From Halocynthiibacter styelae (GTDB lineage: Bacteria > Pseudomonadota > Alphaproteobacteria > Rhodobacterales > Rhodobacteraceae), in NCBI RefSeq assembly GCF_016123485.1, contig NZ_JADCKQ010000003.1:62001-126000 (forward strand): DNA of 64,000 nt, written 5' to 3'. A program made the translations under genes and the position numbers. How positions within the stretch are numbered: position 1 is the first letter of the stretch; each line of letters starts with the position of its first letter. Of this stretch, positions 20,308 to 31,017 are shown piece after piece. The notes below the pieces were generated by a model that saw only the letters and a program-made list of their open reading frames with translations, did no database searches and was not told where the DNA came from.

Positions 20308-21084
20308 TCAGGCTGCGGGCATGCAAAGGTTTTCAAATGGCACAATGTAGCGTTGCGGATTGTCAATTCTGTCAAATCGGAAGCGGCGAGGTGACCAGTT
20401 GAAGAATTTCTGTCCATCTTCGGCTTCGACAATCAGAACACCATGGAAGTGCCAGTTTGATGTAGACTTGAAGCCTGTGGCCGTTGAGTAGAAGGAAAAG
20501 CCGCGCAAGTCTGTTGCGGCTGAAGTTTGTTCCTGTCGGCTATGCTGCGCGAGACAATAAGGATTCCCGCTTGCGATGCTCCCGGCTTGTATCAGGATGA
20601 CCGGCACAGTCAGCAGGGACCAAAAAGCTGCAGCGGACGAAATGAGGAAACCTGACCAGGCCAGCCGTACCTCAGAAGTACTGAGGCGACCAAATGACAG
20701 AATGAGAAACCCGGCGGTCGCGGTGAATGTCAGGGACACACCATGTAAGGTTGAAATCTGAAATGACGCTGATGACGAAAGCACTGCATTTATCAGTGTT
20801 AGCAATATGCCCGACAGAAATGCAGAGATTGCCAACATCCTGATCAGTACCGGGGATGCCGGCCTTCCACGCAGGAAGCGGATCGTCACACAGACCAATG
20901 GTATGGCAGGACTGGTCTGGACCAGAAGATAAACACTTTGGACCAATCCGCTGTAATGATCGGATGCGTCCGTATCGACCAGTTGCAGATGTCCCGCAAG
21001 GATCAGCAAAGAAAGCAGTAAAAGGGACAGCCAGTGTGGCTGTGTTTTGTTTTCTGTTCTGGCTGAAACGAGACCTTTGTTCAT
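20308..21084 (-). CDS. Hypothetical membrane protein (258 aa)
   Basis: Four or five hydrophobic segments occupy roughly residues 15-170 (for example LSLLLLSLLILAG and SPAIPLVCVTIRFL), followed by a soluble domain of about 85 residues rich in aromatic residues (GFSFYSTATGFKS, FFNWSPRRFRFD). Met at 21084 is preferred over a TTG at 21135. No family is recognised. It is convergent with rpoC and its codon use is less biased than in neighbouring ribosomal genes, as expected for a weakly expressed gene. Confidence 0.65.
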   Translation of the reverse strand: MNKGLVSARTENKTQPHWLSLLLLSLLILAGHLQLVDTDASDHYSGLVQSVYLLVQTSPAIPLVCVTIRFLRGRPASPVLIRMLAISAFLSGILLTLINAVLSSSASFQISTLHGVSLTFTATAGFLILSFGRLSTSEVRLAWSGFLISSAAAFWSLLTVPVILIQAGSIASGNPYCLAQHSRQEQTSAATDLRGFSFYSTATGFKSTSNWHFHGVLIVEAEDGQKFFNWSPRRFRFDRIDNPQRYIVPFENLCMPAA

Positions 21085-21230
21085 GGCTCTAACTAACAGT
21101 GGACGGGCGGGAGGACAATTTTGCGCCAGAGCCAAGAATTGAGTTTCAATTTACGCAAGGCATGGCGTAATTGGGCGACAGCCGGAAATATTTCCCGCTG
21201 GGTGAAAATTGATAAGCGGGCAGGGGACAG

Positions 21231-22127
21231 ATGATGCAGGACAATACGCGCGGTGCGCTTCTGATGATGGCGGGCATGGCCTGTTTTGTCTGCAATGACA
21301 CCTGCCTGAAGCTGATCGGTACAGACATGCCGTTGCAGCAGTTGTTGCTTCTGCGGGGAACACTGACAATTGCCCTGATGGTTGCCCTGGCAGCCAGCCT
21401 TGGCCAGCTGAACTTCCGCATGAGCGGTAAGGACTGGACCTGGGCCAATATCCGGGGCCTGGCCGAAGTCGGTGCAGCCTATTTCTTCCTGACCGCTTTG
21501 TTCAACATGCCGCTTGCCAACCTGACAGCGGTGCTTCAGGCGCTGCCGCTGGCAATCACCTTGGCGGGGGCGGTGTTCCTGCGGGAGCGTGTCGGCTGGC
21601 GGCGCTGGTCTGCGATCCTGATTGGTTTTGTCGGCGTGATGCTGATCGTTCAGCCGGGCGGGGATGGGTTTAACATCTATTCCGTTTATGGCTTGTTGGC
21701 GGTGGGCTTTGTCACCCTGCGCGATATGTGCGCGCGCCCCCTGTCAAAAGATGTGCCCAGCATGGTGGTCGCGATCATCGGTGCGGTGGGTGTTACCGCA
21801 GCGGCGGGGCTTGTGCTGCTCTGGGATACATCCGTCTGGCAGCCGGTTTCTCTGCGCAATGGGATCCTGATGACCATGGCCGGGTTTTTCCTGCTGGGTG
21901 GCTACTATTTCAGCGTAGCCGTGATGCGCGTGGGTGAGGTCAGCTTTACCTCTGGTTTCCGGTATACCGGGCTGATCTGGGCGCTGATTATCGGCTGGTT
22001 CATCTGGGGTGACTGGCCTGATGTTGTCACCTGGATCGGCATCCTTATTGTGGTGGCATCCGGTGCCTTTACCTTCTGGCGGGAACGGGCTGTAAAACAG
22101 GTTACGGCCGACAAGGTTGCTGGTTAA
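21231..22127 (+). CDS. DMT (EamA) family transporter
   Basis: A ten-helix drug/metabolite transporter made of two EamA repeats, each of about 140 residues; inner membrane. Typical segments are MAGMACFVCNDTCLKLIG in helix 1 and FLRERVGWRRWSAILIGFVGVMLIV at the end of repeat 1. Two consecutive ATGs (21231, 21234) follow AGGGG; either may be used. The substrate cannot be read from sequence. It is a single gene upstream of the str promoter. Confidence 0.9.
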   Translation: MMQDNTRGALLMMAGMACFVCNDTCLKLIGTDMPLQQLLLLRGTLTIALMVALAASLGQLNFRMSGKDWTWANIRGLAEVGAAYFFLTALFNMPLANLTAVLQALPLAITLAGAVFLRERVGWRRWSAILIGFVGVMLIVQPGGDGFNIYSVYGLLAVGFVTLRDMCARPLSKDVPSMVVAIIGAVGVTAAAGLVLLWDTSVWQPVSLRNGILMTMAGFFLLGGYYFSVAVMRVGEVSFTSGFRYTGLIWALIIGWFIWGDWPDVVTWIGILIVVASGAFTFWRERAVKQVTADKVAG

Positions 22128-22158
22128 ATCCGGCTTTCAGGCATGCCGGGTGGCGCTG

Positions 22159-22187
22159 TTGACAAGGGGGGCGACTCTCCATATACG
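22159..22187 (+). promoter_or_regulatory. Promoter of the str operon (rpsL)
   Basis: TTGACA (22159-22164), 17 bp, TATACG (22182-22187); near consensus. It leaves a leader of about 185 nt before rpsL. Confidence 0.7.
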
Positions 22188-22377
22188 GCGACCACCGGGC
22201 CAGGAATCTCCTTGCCTGGTTCTTATCTTTTGTGGACATGATCCTGGTCGAACAAGCCCTGATCCTCTGGAAACAAGCCGTATGATTTCATCATGAAAAC
22301 CATGTGGTTCCGGTACTTTGCATTCGGTAAAGTGCTTTAATAACTGAAATGTGTTGCAACACGGGGAAATAACCGGA

Positions 22378-22749
22378 ATGCCAACGATACAACAGCTGAT
22401 CCGCAAGCCGCGCCAGCCGAAAGTAAAACGTTCTAAATCGATGCACCTGCAGTCGTGCCCGCAAAAACGCGGCGTCTGCACACGCGTTTATACAACGACT
22501 CCTAAGAAACCGAACTCCGCGATGCGGAAAGTTGCCAAGGTTCGCCTGACCAACGGTTTCGAAGTAATCTCTTACATCCCGGGTGAAAGCCACAACCTTC
22601 AGGAACACTCTGTGGTTCTGATCCGTGGCGGCCGTGTAAAAGACCTTCCGGGTGTCCGTTATCACATCCTGCGTGGTGTTCTGGATACCCAGGGCGTTAA
22701 AGACCGTAAACAACGCCGTTCGAAGTACGGCGCGAAGCGTCCTAAGTAA
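22378..22749 (+). CDS. rpsL: 30S ribosomal protein S12
   Basis: S12 sits at the decoding centre. It is 123 residues and starts [12 protein letters not shown]; the 22351 upstream Met is not used. Lys43 in [13 protein letters not shown] is the streptomycin-sensitive residue. First gene of the str operon; rpsG follows after 12 bp. Confidence 0.98.
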   Translation: MPTIQQLIRKPRQPKVKRSKSMHLQSCPQKRGVCTRVYTTTPKKPNSAMRKVAKVRLTNGFEVISYIPGESHNLQEHSVVLIRGGRVKDLPGVRYHILRGVLDTQGVKDRKQRRSKYGAKRPK

Positions 22750-22758
22750 GGGGAATAA

Positions 22759-23232
<474 letters not shown>

Positions 23233-23256
23233 CCCTTTAGGATCAGGACGAGAATT

Positions 23257-25377
23257 ATGGCTCGCGAATATCCCCTCGATCGGTACCGTAACTTCGGTAT
23301 CATGGCGCACATCGACGCAGGTAAAACCACCTGTTCCGAACGCATCCTGTACTACACTGGTAAAGAACATAACATCGGTGAAGTACACGACGGCGCTGCA
23401 ACCATGGACCACATGGAGCAGGAACAGGAACGCGGTATTACTATCACGTCTGCTGCGACAACCACTTTCTGGGAACGTACAGAAGATGGTGAAACTGCTG
23501 ACTCTGAAAAGCACCGCCTGAACATCATCGACACCCCTGGTCACGTTGACTTCACGATTGAAGTTGAACGTTCCCTCGCGGTTCTCGATGGTGCGGTTTG
23601 TGTTCTTGACGCCAACGCTGGTGTTGAACCACAGACTGAAACTGTTTGGCGTCAGGCTGACCGCTACAAAGTTCCACGTATGGTTTTTGTCAACAAAATG
23701 GACAAAATCGGCGCGGACTTCTTCAATTGTGTTCACATGATTGAAGATCGTACCGGCACCACTGCAATCCCTGTTGGCGTACCTATTGGTGCGGAAACAG
23801 AACTTGAAGGTCTGGTTGACCTCGTCACCATGGAAGAATGGCTGTGGCAGGGTGAAGACCTTGGTGCGTCATGGATCAAAGCACCGATCCGTGAAAGCCT
23901 GCAGGACATGGCGAACGAATGGCGTGGCAAACTTGTCGAAGCTGCTGTTGAGCAGGACGACGATGCTATGATGGCATACCTCGAAGGCGAAGAGCCAGAC
24001 GTACCAACACTGCGCGCACTGCTGCGTAAAGGTACCCTGGCGATGGCTTTCGTACCTGTTCTTGGTGGCTCTGCCTTCAAAAACAAAGGTGTTCAGCCGC
24101 TGCTTAACGCTGTGCTTGACTACCTGCCAAGCCCGCTGGACGTTGTTGACTACATGGGCTTTAAGCCTGGTGACGAAACAGAAACACGTGACATTGCCCG
24201 CCGCGCGGATGATGAGATGGCGTTCTCTGCTCTGGCGTTCAAAATCTGGAATGACCCATTCGTGGGCTCCCTGACCTTTACACGGATCTATTCCGGTAAA
24301 CTGGAAAAGGGCGATACATTCCTGAACTCCACCAAAGGCAAAAAAGAACGTGTTGGCCGCATGATGATCATGCACTCCAACGACCGTGATGAAATCACGG
24401 AAGCGTTCGCTGGCGACATCATCGCGCTGGGTGGCCTGAAGGACACCACAACCGGTGACACGCTGTGTGCTGTGAACGAACCTGTTGTTCTCGAAACAAT
24501 GACATTCCCTGATCCTGTGATCGAGATTGCTGTTGAGCCGAAAACAAAAGGCGACCAGGAAAAAATGGGTCTCGCTCTGCAGCGTCTGTCCGCAGAAGAT
24601 CCATCCTTCCGTGTGGAAACTGACATCGAATCTGGTCAGACCATCATGAAGGGCATGGGCGAACTTCACCTTGATATTCTCGTCGACCGTATGCGTCGTG
24701 AATTCAAAGTGGAAGCGAACATCGGTGCGCCGCAGGTTGCTTACCGCGAGACCATTGGTCACGAAGTTGAGCACACCTACACCCACAAGAAACAGTCCGG
24801 TGGTTCTGGTCAGTACGGCGAAGTGAAAATGATCATTTCTCCGACCGAGCCTGGCGAAGGTTTCTCCTTTGAATCACGCATCGTTGGTGGTGCTGTTCCG
24901 AAGGAATACATCCCGGGTGTTGAAAAAGGCATCAAGTCTGTCATGGACTCCGGCCCTCTGGCTGGCTTCCCTGTGATCGACTTCAAAGTTGCTCTGATCG
25001 ACGGTAAGTTCCACGATGTTGACTCCTCCATCCTCGCGTTCGAAATCGCTGCACGTATGTGTATGCGTGAAGGTATGCGCAAGGCGGGTGCGAAGATGCT
25101 CGAACCTATCATGAAAGTCGAAGTGATCACTCCGGATGAGTACACCGGTGGCATCATTGGCGATCTGACCTCCCGTCGTGGGCAGGTACAGGGCCAGGAT
25201 ACCCGCGGTCACGCCATCGCGATCGACGCTTTCGTGCCTCTGGCGAACATGTTCGGCTACATCAACACTCTGCGTTCCATGTCTTCTGGCCGCGCGCAGT
25301 TCTCGATGCAGTTTGACCACTATGAACCAGTACCGTCTAACATCTCTGAAGAGATCCAGGCGAAATACGCTGGCTAA
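23257..25377 (+). CDS. fusA: Elongation factor G
   Basis: The translocation GTPase, 706 residues. The G1 motif AHIDAGKTT is at residues 17-25, DTPGH begins at residue 92 and NKMD is at 146-149; domains II-V follow (for example [18 protein letters not shown]). Its place between rpsG and tuf marks it as the canonical EF-G of the str operon rather than a paralogue. Confidence 0.98.
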   Translation: MAREYPLDRYRNFGIMAHIDAGKTTCSERILYYTGKEHNIGEVHDGAATMDHMEQEQERGITITSAATTTFWERTEDGETADSEKHRLNIIDTPGHVDFTIEVERSLAVLDGAVCVLDANAGVEPQTETVWRQADRYKVPRMVFVNKMDKIGADFFNCVHMIEDRTGTTAIPVGVPIGAETELEGLVDLVTMEEWLWQGEDLGASWIKAPIRESLQDMANEWRGKLVEAAVEQDDDAMMAYLEGEEPDVPTLRALLRKGTLAMAFVPVLGGSAFKNKGVQPLLNAVLDYLPSPLDVVDYMGFKPGDETETRDIARRADDEMAFSALAFKIWNDPFVGSLTFTRIYSGKLEKGDTFLNSTKGKKERVGRMMIMHSNDRDEITEAFAGDIIALGGLKDTTTGDTLCAVNEPVVLETMTFPDPVIEIAVEPKTKGDQEKMGLALQRLSAEDPSFRVETDIESGQTIMKGMGELHLDILVDRMRREFKVEANIGAPQVAYRETIGHEVEHTYTHKKQSGGSGQYGEVKMIISPTEPGEGFSFESRIVGGAVPKEYIPGVEKGIKSVMDSGPLAGFPVIDFKVALIDGKFHDVDSSILAFEIAARMCMREGMRKAGAKMLEPIMKVEVITPDEYTGGIIGDLTSRRGQVQGQDTRGHAIAIDAFVPLANMFGYINTLRSMSSGRAQFSMQFDHYEPVPSNISEEIQAKYAG

Positions 25378-25455
25378 GCAAATTCGCGGGGTGGCTCAGG
25401 TCGCCCCGCTCTCTCACACCGGGCGCATAGCCCACAGTTTTTAAGGAGGCCTCCC

Positions 25456-26634
25456 ATGGCTAAGGAAAAGTTTGAGCGTAATAAACCGCACTGTAACATC
25501 GGTACCATTGGTCACGTTGACCACGGTAAGACGACGCTGACCGCTGCGATCACCAAGCAGTTCTCTAACGAGTTCAAAGCTTACGACGAGATCGACGGCG
25601 CGCCAGAAGAAAAAGCACGCGGCATCACCATCTCTACTGCACACGTTGAGTATGAGACAGAGAACCGTCACTACGCACACGTTGACTGCCCGGGTCACGC
25701 TGACTACGTGAAAAACATGATCACCGGTGCGGCACAGATGGACGGCGCGATCCTGGTTGTGAACGCAGCTGATGGCCCTATGCCACAGACCCGTGAGCAC
25801 ATCCTTCTGGGCCGCCAGGTTGGCATCCCTGAGATGGTTGTTTTCATGAACAAAGTTGACCAGGTAGACGACGAAGAGCTGCTGGAACTGGTTGAAATGG
25901 AAATCCGTGAACTGCTGTCCGAATACGGCTACAACGGCGACGATATCCCTGTTGTTGCTGGTTCTGCTCTGGCAGCTCTGGAAGACCGTGACGACAACAT
26001 CGGCAAAGAGAAAATCGCTGAGCTGATGGCTGCTGTTGACTCATTCATCCCACAGCCACCACGTGCGATCGACGAGCCATTCCTGATGCCTATCGAAGAC
26101 GTATTCTCAATCTCTGGCCGTGGTACTGTTGTAACCGGCCGTGTTGAGCGTGGCGCGATCAACGTTGGTGATTCCATCGAAATCGTTGGTATCCGTGACA
26201 CATCCACCACCACCTGTACTGGTGTTGAAATGTTCCGCAAGCTGCTGGACCGCGGTGAAGCTGGCGACAACATCGGCGCCCTGCTGCGTGGTGTGGACCG
26301 TGAAGGCGTTGAGCGTGGTCAGATCCTGTGTAAGCCAGGTTCTGTTAAGCCTCACACCAAGTTCGAAGCAGAAGTTTATATTCTGACCAAAGAAGAAGGC
26401 GGTCGTCACACCCCATTCTTCGCGAACTACCGTCCACAGTTCTACTTCCGTACAACTGACGTCACCGGTACATGCATCCTGCCAGAAGGCACCGAGATGG
26501 TTATGCCAGGCGACAACCTGAAACTGTCTGCTGAACTCATCGCGCCAATCGCGATGGAAGAAGGCCTGCGCTTCGCGATCCGCGAAGGTGGCCGCACAGT
26601 AGGTTCCGGTGTTGTTTCCACAATCATCGAGTAA
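25456..26634 (+). CDS. tuf: Elongation factor Tu (copy 2)
   Basis: The str-operon EF-Tu, preceded by a strong AAGGAGG site. The protein is identical to the copy at 2055-3233; the only base difference I find is GTT here against GTG there (26166, Val). The identity runs from 3 bp before the ATG to about 12 bp beyond the stop and then ends. It ends the str operon and is followed by a terminator. Confidence 0.98.
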   Translation: MAKEKFERNKPHCNIGTIGHVDHGKTTLTAAITKQFSNEFKAYDEIDGAPEEKARGITISTAHVEYETENRHYAHVDCPGHADYVKNMITGAAQMDGAILVVNAADGPMPQTREHILLGRQVGIPEMVVFMNKVDQVDDEELLELVEMEIRELLSEYGYNGDDIPVVAGSALAALEDRDDNIGKEKIAELMAAVDSFIPQPPRAIDEPFLMPIEDVFSISGRGTVVTGRVERGAINVGDSIEIVGIRDTSTTTCTGVEMFRKLLDRGEAGDNIGALLRGVDREGVERGQILCKPGSVKPHTKFEAEVYILTKEEGGRHTPFFANYRPQFYFRTTDVTGTCILPEGTEMVMPGDNLKLSAELIAPIAMEEGLRFAIREGGRTVGSGVVSTIIE

Positions 26635-26683
26635 TTTCGCGCCGCGAAATCACTCGGGTGGCAACGCCTGACAGAAAATAAAG

Positions 26684-26716
26684 AACCCCCGCTCAGAAAT
26701 GGGCGGGGGTTTTCTT
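26684..26716 (+). terminator. Intrinsic terminator of the str operon
   Basis: The stem AACCCCCGC / GCGGGGGTT with a T-rich tail. Its sequence is close to, but not identical with, the hairpin behind tuf copy 1. Confidence 0.88.
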
Positions 26717-26767
26717 TTGTGGGCTACAGTTACTGTTAATAGTTGGGAATGCTGTTACTCTGAGAAT

Positions 26768-27340
26768 ATGAATGGAACTATCTCTGAAGAAGACCTGAAA
26801 GATAAGCTGCACTTCGTAAGGTTGGCGATCTTTAATGCTCGGCTGTTGGGGGCGGTAAATGCAGAAGCTACCTCTAACCCGGGAGGGGTGTTTGACCAGA
26901 TTGTCGAACGGGTTTCCGTGTCTCAACAAGATCTATTCGATGGGCATATTCCTCTAAGGCCCTGTTTGCTGAACCAATCTGTGCCGCTTTCGTTAGGTTA
27001 TTTGACATTTGTATGGTTGCGCGAGGCAATTAAAAAGGATGGAAAACTAGAGGCAAAAGTTATCAGTTGTGAAAGCATGCAATCATTGCCTGAAGACTGT
27101 CGATGTGAGGGCGAACGTAAACTTGAAGGGGTGGGGAGCTATTTGCGCCTCATCAGAAATGCTTTGTCGCATGGCGCTGTCAAGCTCAGGGAGAAGGAGA
27201 TGATTTTCGTTTTTGCGGATAGAGCTCCCTCTGAAAAGGATGTTACTAGAATAAGTATTTCTTGGAGGGATTTTGAAAAATACCAGGATCGGTACTTTCG
27301 GGTCATCTTTGATCGGGCATATCCAGGTTTGATGCCGTAG
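26768..27340 (+). CDS. Putative HEPN-domain protein (190 aa)
   Basis: An orphan between tuf and rpsJ. Near the C-terminal third it carries YLRLIRNALSHG, in which Arg130, Asn131 and His135 form the RN-x3-H version of the HEPN ribonuclease motif; the surrounding hydrophobic helix resembles pEK499_p136-type HEPN proteins. The N-terminal half is helical. The start at 26768 is preferred to 26699, which lies inside the terminator. Codon use is more AT-rich than in the flanking genes, suggesting an acquired gene. HEPN domains often act as RNases in toxin-antitoxin or defence systems; no nucleotidyltransferase or other partner lies next to it. Function is inferred from one motif only. Confidence 0.6.
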   Translation: MNGTISEEDLKDKLHFVRLAIFNARLLGAVNAEATSNPGGVFDQIVERVSVSQQDLFDGHIPLRPCLLNQSVPLSLGYLTFVWLREAIKKDGKLEAKVISCESMQSLPEDCRCEGERKLEGVGSYLRLIRNALSHGAVKLREKEMIFVFADRAPSEKDVTRISISWRDFEKYQDRYFRVIFDRAYPGLMP

Positions 27341-27379
27341 CTAAATTGCTGGGACTGTTTGGGCATTGCAAATCCCCCC

Positions 27380-27408
27380 TTGCCACACCCCTGAATCCCC
27401 CGTATATC
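27380..27408 (+). promoter_or_regulatory. Promoter of the S10 block (rpsJ)
   Basis: TTGCCA (27380-27385), 17 bp, TATATC (27403-27408). The flanking C-rich sequence resembles the rpmC promoter at 35818. It leaves a leader of about 115 nt. Confidence 0.65.
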
Positions 27409-27530
27409 GCGCGAGTTCGCATATTCTGTGAACTGGTAAGGGATTCGTCCCTGCTGAAGGTTCGATGTGGGGGCGCAATGGTGCGATCTCGACCTCTCAA
27501 CCGGCTCAAAGCCGCGAAAGGCCCATAAAC

Positions 27531-27839
27531 ATGGCAAGCCAAAACATTCGCATCCGGCTGAAGGCGTTCGATTTCCGGGTGCTTGATGCATCTACTCAGG
27601 AAATCGTAAACACTGCCAAGCGCACCGGCGCTCAGGTACGTGGCCCGATCCCGCTGCCAAACAAGATCGAAAAATTCACTGTTCTGCGTGGCCCACACGT
27701 GAACAAGAAATCCCGCGATCAGTTTGAAATCCGTACCCACAAGCGTCTTCTGGACATTGTGGACCCAACACCGCAGACCGTTGACGCGCTGATGAAGCTC
27801 GACCTCGCTGCCGGCGTTGACGTGCAGATTTCAGTTTAA
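27531..27839 (+). CDS. rpsJ: 30S ribosomal protein S10
   Basis: S10 (NusE) is a 30S head protein that also takes part in antitermination with NusB. It is 102 residues, begins [19 protein letters not shown] and has the usual [21 protein letters not shown]. The ribosome binding site is weak (AAAGG, long spacing). First gene of rpsJ-rplC-rplD-rplW. Confidence 0.97.
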   Translation: MASQNIRIRLKAFDFRVLDASTQEIVNTAKRTGAQVRGPIPLPNKIEKFTVLRGPHVNKKSRDQFEIRTHKRLLDIVDPTPQTVDALMKLDLAAGVDVQISV

Positions 27840-27854
27840 GGAGGGTATAGAATT

Positions 27855-28571
27855 ATGCGCTCTGGAATTATCGCGAAAAAGGTGGGTATGACCCGCCTGT
27901 TCATGGAAGACGGCAAGCAGATCCCTGTGACCGTTCTTCACCTCGACGGCCTGCAGGTTGTTGCAAACCGTACCGCTGACAAAGACGGCTATACTGCTGT
28001 TCAGCTTGGCGCCGGTTCTGCAAAAGCAAAGAACACATCCAAAGCGATGCGTGGTCACTTCGCTGCCGCAAACGTTGCGCCTAAGCGTAAGGTTGCTGAA
28101 TTCCGTGTATCTGAAGATGCATTGATCAGCGTTGGCGAGGAAATCTCTGCTGAGCACTTCCTGGAAGGTCAGAAAGTTGACGTTTCCGGTACATCTATCG
28201 GTAAAGGTTTTGCCGGTGCGATGAAGCGCCACAACTTCGGCGGTCTGCGTGCGACACACGGTGTGTCTATCTCTCACCGTTCACACGGTTCTACTGGTCA
28301 GTGTCAGGATCCTGGTAAGGTATTCAAAGGCAAGAAAATGGCCGGCCACATGGGTGCTGCCCGTGTAACCACACAGAACCTGGAAGTTGTTCGCACTGAC
28401 GCTGACCGTGGTCTCGTATTCATCAAAGGCGCCGTACCTGGCTCCAAAGGTGGTTGGGTCACTGTTAAGGATGCTGTGAAGAAGAAAGCGCCTGAAGGTC
28501 TGCCTTTCCCGGCTGCTCTGAAATCCGCTGCAGCTCCTGCTGAAGCCTCTGAAGGGGGTGCTGAAGAATGA
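27855..28571 (+). CDS. rplC: 50S ribosomal protein L3
   Basis: L3 binds near the peptidyl transferase centre. It is 238 residues, starts [16 protein letters not shown] and contains [21 protein letters not shown], the segment that in relatives carries the methylated glutamine. The C-terminal Ala/Glu-rich tail is an alphaproteobacterial extension. It overlaps rplD by 4 bp (ATGA). Confidence 0.97.
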   Translation: MRSGIIAKKVGMTRLFMEDGKQIPVTVLHLDGLQVVANRTADKDGYTAVQLGAGSAKAKNTSKAMRGHFAAANVAPKRKVAEFRVSEDALISVGEEISAEHFLEGQKVDVSGTSIGKGFAGAMKRHNFGGLRATHGVSISHRSHGSTGQCQDPGKVFKGKKMAGHMGAARVTTQNLEVVRTDADRGLVFIKGAVPGSKGGWVTVKDAVKKKAPEGLPFPAALKSAAAPAEASEGGAEE

Positions 28572-29185
28572 AACTTGATGTAATCAAACTCGACGGCGGC
28601 AAAGCTGGTTCCATTGATCTGGACGAAGCACTGTTCGGTCTTGAGCCACGCGCAGACATCCTGCACCGTGTTGTTCGCTGGCAGCGTAGCAATGCGCAGG
28701 CTGGTACGCACAAGGTGAAAACCCGTTCCGAAGTAAAATACTCTACCAAGAAGATCTATCGCCAAAAAGGCACAGGTGGCGCACGCCACGGTGCACGTTC
28801 GGCGCCTATCTTCCGCGGTGGTGGTGTTTACAAAGGCCCGGTTGTTCGTAGCCACGGCCACGACCTGACCAAAAAGTTCCGTGCTTTGGGTCTGCGTCAC
28901 GCTTTGTCTGCTAAGCTGAAGGCTGGTGAACTGGTTGTGATCGAAAACGCTGACACAGAGGGTAAAACCGCTGCTCTGGCCAAACAGGTCAAAGACCTTG
29001 GCTGGAAGCGTGCTCTGATCATCGACGGTGCAGCTGTAAACGAAGGTTTCGCTCAGGCGGCGCGTAACATCGAAGGTCTCGATGTTCTGCCAACTATGGG
29101 TGCAAACGTATATGACATCCTGAAGCGTGACACTCTTGTGATCACCAAAGCAGGTGTTGAAGCTCTGGAGGCTCGTTTGAAATGA
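28568..29185 (+). CDS. rplD: 50S ribosomal protein L4
   Basis: L4 lines the exit tunnel. The 205-residue protein contains the long loop with [15 protein letters not shown] followed by APIFRGGG, both diagnostic. It overlaps rplC and rplW by 4 bp each, which couples their translation. In some bacteria L4 represses the S10 operon; no such site was identified here. Confidence 0.97.
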   Translation: MKLDVIKLDGGKAGSIDLDEALFGLEPRADILHRVVRWQRSNAQAGTHKVKTRSEVKYSTKKIYRQKGTGGARHGARSAPIFRGGGVYKGPVVRSHGHDLTKKFRALGLRHALSAKLKAGELVVIENADTEGKTAALAKQVKDLGWKRALIIDGAAVNEGFAQAARNIEGLDVLPTMGANVYDILKRDTLVITKAGVEALEARLK

Positions 29186-29478
29186 GTGCTAAAGCAGAAC
29201 ATTACGACGTAGTGCGCAAGCCGATCATCACTGAAAAAGCAACCATGGCATCTGAAAACGGTGCAGTTGTTTTTGAAGTGGCAATCGACAGCAACAAACC
29301 ACAGATCAAAGAAGCTGTTGAAGCTCTCTTTGGTGTAAAGGTTAAAGCGGTTAACACTACTATCACCAAAGGTAAAACCAAGCGTTTCCGCGGCATGCCG
29401 GGCAAACGTAAGGACGTGAAAAAAGCCTACGTGACCCTCGAAGAGGGCAACACAATCGACGTGTCCACCGGACTCTAA
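29182..29478 (+). CDS. rplW: 50S ribosomal protein L23
   Basis: L23 lies at the tunnel exit and docks SRP and trigger factor. It is 98 residues, with [18 protein letters not shown] near the N terminus and the basic loop [21 protein letters not shown]. Unusually, a terminator and 1.5 kb with two accessory genes separate it from rplB, which normally follows directly. Confidence 0.97.
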   Translation: MSAKAEHYDVVRKPIITEKATMASENGAVVFEVAIDSNKPQIKEAVEALFGVKVKAVNTTITKGKTKRFRGMPGKRKDVKKAYVTLEEGNTIDVSTGL

Positions 29479-29502
29479 GTCGAAGCTGTTGTGAAAAATT
29501 TG

Positions 29503-29534
29503 AAACCCCTCGCTGCAAGGCGGGGGGTTTTTCT
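29503..29534 (+). terminator. Intrinsic terminator after rplW
   Basis: The stem AAACCCC-CGC / GCG-GGGGTTT (one bulge) is followed by TTTTTC. It interrupts the normally continuous S10 operon. Confidence 0.85.
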
Positions 29535-29602
29535 TGTTTCCGTTCATAACGGGTGTCATTGAAGGATCAGTATGTGACTGAGTAACGAGGAGATAAGTGC
29601 AT

Positions 29603-29995
29603 ATGTTTTCAGCTGGAAAAATTGCAAAGCTTGCCGGAATGGCTTCCGTTGCAGGCCTGATGTCCGCCTGTATCCAGGGGCCGGGTTGGGATCGGGCGCT
29701 GCCTCTGTCTGATGGGACCGGCACACTTGTTTATGATTGCCGGCCTTTGGATGGTGACGCTGCTACAAATGCGCTGCAAGCTGTGCATAGACTGATGGAA
29801 CGCACATATTACGCTCGAGTGAGAGCGTTCGACGAGGAGAGCCAGCGCCTTTACGAGGCAGGTAACCTGACTCAGGAACAAATTGCCGAACGCAATGCTC
29901 AAATCTATCAACTCAAAGATCAGGTTGCCCGCGAAACCGCGGCTCTGGGATGTGAGTTTAAGGGCATCCTGGCCCCCGGTAGTGTCGCGCGCTGA
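29603..29995 (+). CDS. Putative lipoprotein (130 aa)
   Basis: A lipoprotein signal (MFSAGKIAKLAGMASVAGLMSAC, lipobox Cys at residue 23) leads to a mature part with YDCRPLDGDAA and a long helix rich in Glu/Gln (residues about 65-110). ATG 29603 is chosen; a GTG at 29597 sits closer to GAGGAG. No family is recognised. It stands alone between the rplW terminator and its own terminator. Confidence 0.7.
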   Translation: MFSAGKIAKLAGMASVAGLMSACIQGPGWDRALPLSDGTGTLVYDCRPLDGDAATNALQAVHRLMERTYYARVRAFDEESQRLYEAGNLTQEQIAERNAQIYQLKDQVARETAALGCEFKGILAPGSVAR

Positions 29996-30025
29996 CAGGG
30001 GGCGGCGCTATTGTGAGGTGATTAA

Positions 30026-30056
30026 GGGTCTCTGCGGAAATGCGGAGGCCTTTTTC
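30026..30056 (+). terminator. Intrinsic terminator of the lipoprotein gene
   Basis: The stem GGTCTCTGC / GCGGAGGCC (9 pairs, two G-T) with TTTTTCGTTG after it. Confidence 0.75.
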
Positions 30057-30126
30057 GTTGTTTGACCGCCTTATGTAATTATGTGAGCATAACGCAAACG
30101 TAACGACTGGTTGGTGACGTAGCTAT

Positions 30127-30720
30127 ATGGGTGATCTTTGTGTGAAATGTACGATGTGTTGTAATGGCACTCTGTACCCGAAAATGCCCATCAAGCCTTC
30201 TGAGCGTGAAGCGCTTGGACCTGCCGCAGAAATACATGTTAATTCTCAGGGGGGACTTGAGCTGGCACTCGGATGTAGGTGTTTGTCGGATGCGGGTGCT
30301 TGTCAGATTTATGAGAGACCTCCCAGTGTCTGCAGGAGCTACAGCTGCTCGTTGCTTGAAAGCGTAAAGAAGGGGGAGTTCACCGCTGAGGAGGCTCTTG
30401 CAATCGTCGATGAGCTTCATGGAATGTTCGACAAGTTGCAGAAATTTTGTCAGAGCGTAATGCCTGAGGTCGAATGGCCATATCTTCTGGTTGGGCGGGG
30501 TGTTCTGATGGAATTGCTCGCCAAGGCGGAAGCCGGGGGGGCAGTTCTTAGCAGATATGATCTTGCCACAATTAACACGCAACAGCGTTTTATTGTTCAG
30601 TACATTCGACAGCATCTGGATGTTAAGTTCATGCAGCCGTTTGTTGAGCATGATGCAATGTTGGGTGAGAGGGCGGTTAAGGCAATGAATGAAGCAGCTG
30701 AGCAGTTTGCCAAAGCCTGA
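30127..30720 (+). CDS. YkgJ-type cysteine cluster protein
   Basis: The first residues hold CVKCTMCC (Cys5, 8, 11, 12); further cysteines follow in GCRCL and VCRSYSC. This C-x2-C-x2-CC pattern plus later cysteines marks the zinc- or iron-chelating YkgJ (CxxCxxCC) family, small cytoplasmic proteins of unproven role. The remaining 110 residues are helical. It lies between rplW and rplB, without an obvious partner. A weak site precedes the ATG. Confidence 0.75.
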   Translation: MGDLCVKCTMCCNGTLYPKMPIKPSEREALGPAAEIHVNSQGGLELALGCRCLSDAGACQIYERPPSVCRSYSCSLLESVKKGEFTAEEALAIVDELHGMFDKLQKFCQSVMPEVEWPYLLVGRGVLMELLAKAEAGGAVLSRYDLATINTQQRFIVQYIRQHLDVKFMQPFVEHDAMLGERAVKAMNEAAEQFAKA

Positions 30721-30874
30721 ATAGGATGGTGGGCTGACGGTCAGCGAATAGTGCAGGGCGCGATATCTGCCTGATGCGGATGAGTTGTGCTCTCCCTTTT
30801 GCTGATAACCCTGCATTTGTTAATCCCCTATAGACACTCCCCATAATCTTTGATACCCCGCATCCATTCATCAG

Positions 30875-30899
30875 GCCCCGGATTCGTTCCGGGGTTTTG
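30875..30899 (+). terminator. Terminator upstream of rplB
   Basis: The stem CCCCGGA / TCCGGGG (30876-30882 and 30888-30894) with a TTTT tail, 150 bp after the cysteine-cluster gene. Confidence 0.75.
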
Positions 30900-30905
30900 T
30901 GATGT

Positions 30906-30936
30906 TTGCAATCGGGGACCTTCGGGGCCCTATATT
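30906..30936 (+). promoter_or_regulatory. Candidate promoter of rplB block
   Basis: TTGCAA (30906-30911), 19 bp, TATATT (30931-30936), just after a terminator. The spacer is longer than in the other ribosomal promoters here. ACCTTCGGGG occurs twice around it (about 30919 and 30943). Confidence 0.4.
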
Positions 30937-31017
30937 TTGGCCACCTTCGGGGGGCTTACATAGCGGGCCATGACCAATTCGGGTTGGGTTCGCACAGCTA
31001 AACGGAAGACAGAAAGC

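Noticed and set aside
30799-30847. Alternative rplB promoter elements (TATAGA at 30829, TTGTTA with CATAAT)
   Set aside because: They lie upstream of the terminator at 30875 and have no -35/-10 pair with good spacing and quality.
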